From: Eutreptiella sp. 'Long Island Sound 2002'
Taxonomy: Eukaryota; Euglenozoa; Euglenophyceae; Eutreptiales; Eutreptiaceae
DNA: 64,000 nt
Assembly: GCA_964036045.1 (NCBI GenBank)
Contig: OZ038392.1
Span: forward strand, 35,725,330-35,789,329
Reading direction: 5' to 3'
In this document: positions 62,025-64,000 of the stretch, one piece after another
Layout of the letters: each line of letters starts with the position of its first letter
Position numbering within the stretch: position 1 is the stretch's first letter
Program-made: the position numbers and the translations under genes
The notes under the pieces: model-generated
Databases searched by the model: none
Told to the model about the DNA's origin: nothing
What the model saw: the letters and a program-made list of their open reading frames with translations, nothing else

Positions 62025-64000
62025 CGGAGCCACAAAACCAAGCCATGGTGCATGCACTGAGGTTACCATACCACAACAACGTCCAGTTCACTGCAGCCCC
62101 ACTCCTGCTTGTTATGCCGAGTGCCTGCACTCCCTACATTCCATCTGCACGCCTTTTCCAGGTCCACAGATCACAACCCATACTGCACTCAATATGGATT
62201 AAGTTTGCAATGTGTTCCATTACACAGGTAACACCACAAGATGAAAACCCACAGCCACAACCACAGAATCAAGCAGACCCCACATTCCTGAAATGTTTGG
62301 GCCAGTGGTGCAGTGACTGTACTGTATCTGCCCCACTGCAGCAGAGCACGACCTCATTGCCAGCATGGAATGCACTGGGTGCACAGAATGATTTTATTGA
62401 ATCAACGGTGACTGTGATTTATCCTCTGTGATTTTTCCAAAATGTGTTCGCTGACATGCAGATTTTGTCTTCACAGCAGATCTGAATTTTTATCAACCTG
62501 TGTACGATCGTGTTGCATTGTAGCATTGAGAGCAAGACAAGGGCGACATTTTCAAAAACCCCGATCAAAGAGCCAGAATCAGCGGCACTGTGTTCTTTAA
62601 CATATGGCCATAGGGAGCAGATTTGTTTAGCGTTGCAATGTGTGATTCTATGCCAGTGTCTGGTTTTGCATGCAGGTTTTGGTATTGATGACCCTGAGGT
62701 TCAAACGTTATTTTTTTTATGATGCAAGCTTCAGGTTGTCTTTACTATTCGGGGGGGGGGGGGTAGTTAATCCTACCTGATATTGTTTAGTCGCTGGGCA
62801 GGGCAGATCAGTGCAGGGCACGGCTGAGCAGGGCAGGACAAAGCAGCGTTTATGTAAGAAATTTTCAATTATGGTCTCTGGTCTGGCAGTCTGGCTTGTA
62901 TTCCTAATATTGGCAGTTGAGCGGGGATGCAAAGGGGGCAGTTGGGGGTAGAGGGCATGGTAGTAATTTGTCATCTCTTTTCCTGTTGCTGAATTCAATG
63001 AAAAGATTTGCACATTCTGTTTTTCATTCAATAGCGGGTATTTGTTGCACATGCACACACATGTAGGTTGGTGTGAGGAATTGTAGAGATTAATTTTTTT
63101 TGGTTGAGGATGAAGCAAGATCCGGGGATATTGGCATGAAATGTTCTTACCGAGAGGGTCAAACTCATTAAAAAGGGGTAATATGGAGCTTTTTTCTTTC
63201 TTTCAAGAATTCTTGGGGGTTTCAAGGCATGGAAATGCAATTTCAGGAACTTCAGGACACATTTTGGGAATATCTGGGGTCATAAAAGCCGTGGCTTCTG
63301 GGGCTAGCAGAGCCCTGCTGCCACTCACAGCCCCATCCCCAGTGGAATCGAAAAATTTTAGATCCTGGGACTTCAGTTTAGTGCCCCTGGCCAAGGGTTA
63401 CAGGTGCCTGGTAGCAGTTCTTCTGCCTTTTGGCAGTGCCGTTTCCTGTTTTTGGCCCACAGGGCAGATCAATCCTGCCAATCCAAGCCCACTTTGGGGT
63501 TCTGAAAGCTAAATCCACGGTTTTGTGGAGTTTGGAGCTCAGCCTTGTCCTTTGGCTCAAAAGCTGTGAACGGACACCCTAATCAGAGATTTCGGGGAGT
63601 TGTGAGCTGGGTTGCTGGGGACATCAGAAAACCCTCTCCATAGCCCATGATTAGCATCATCTGATCCTGCATTTCTGATTCTTGCTTTTTTTTAAGAAAT
63701 TAGTTCTCATTTTCAGCCAACCCCCTGAATTTCAGCTTAGTCGGGGGGTTGCTGAGCGTTGTGCCATTGGATGGGTAGTAGAGCCACTACTAGCTCTAGG
63801 CTTCTGTTTTAATTTTTTTTGCGTTTTGTTGGGGAGAGAAGCTATGTGAGGCTCCTAGGCGGCCTTCAGCACTTGGTACCTCTCGTCTTGGGGAGGTAGT
63901 TAAGTCTACACGGCCTACGTTGCTGGAGTTCCCCTATCTCCGTCGTAGGTTGGACCGGAATATGCCGTAGTGGCGTCACCCCATTCGTTTGCGCCTTGCG
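62025..64000. other. Right-end sequence, no gene seen
   Basis: AT- and G-run-containing sequence with only short ORFs, including a G homopolymer at about 62752-62763. No LTR, tRNA or repeat shared with the rest of the window was noticed. Confidence 0.4.

Noticed and set aside
1-64000. CRISPR arrays, bacterial operons, rRNA genes
   Set aside because: No regularly spaced short repeats with unique spacers, no operon-like gene strings and no rRNA-like stretches. All strong signals are eukaryotic retroelements.

Overview
The window is eukaryotic repeat-rich DNA. I see no bacterial operons, rRNA or canonical host gene. It holds at least three LTR retrotransposon families of Ty3/gypsy type (called A, B and C here), one very long non-LTR element (LINE E) and one 6.4 kb GC-rich element (D), nested inside one another. 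The organism cannot be named from sequence alone. A microalga, streptophyte alga or other protist with a large repeat-laden genome is my guess. The primer-binding sites of A and B both match the 3' end of an initiator tRNA-Met of the AGCAGAG...CTCTGCTACCA type.

Layout: 1-8596 is element C on the minus strand, cut by the left window edge (large coiled-coil Gag with three CCHC knuckles, protease, and the start of a methyltransferase-like domain). 8597-35060 is an old copy of family A (outer A, plus strand). It is interrupted in pol at 8947-28129 by a younger family A copy (nested A) with 710-bp LTRs and a GGTCT target duplication. Nested A is itself interrupted at 10838-17267 by GC-rich element D, which lies between two ~99% identical 1.55 kb direct copies of nested A sequence. 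35061-35714 is a short exon-like stretch plus AT-rich sequence. 35715-38156 and 48929-58623 are the two halves of LINE E (minus strand), split by element B (38157-48923, minus strand), which has 532-bp LTRs, a GCAGG target duplication and essentially intact gag and pol. 58624-64000 is low-density sequence with one candidate gene (60612-62024).

Relative ages from repeat divergence: outer A and LINE E are heavily broken. Nested A LTRs differ at about 30 of 710 positions, B LTRs at 6 of 532, and the copies flanking D at about 11 of 1550.

Most noteworthy: (1) all three LTR families carry a domain resembling an N6-adenine methyltransferase between protease and reverse transcriptase, with an NPPF motif in A and B; (2) element B encodes Gag and Pol in one frame separated by a single UAG, and Gag begins inside the LTR; (3) the ORF at 60612-62024 is interrupted only by UAG codons; (4) D sits between giant direct duplications; (5) the family A 3' region has a hairpin with a compensatory base-pair change between copies; (6) LINE E has an array of 5' monomers and a long N-terminal region with CCCH and C2H2 fingers.
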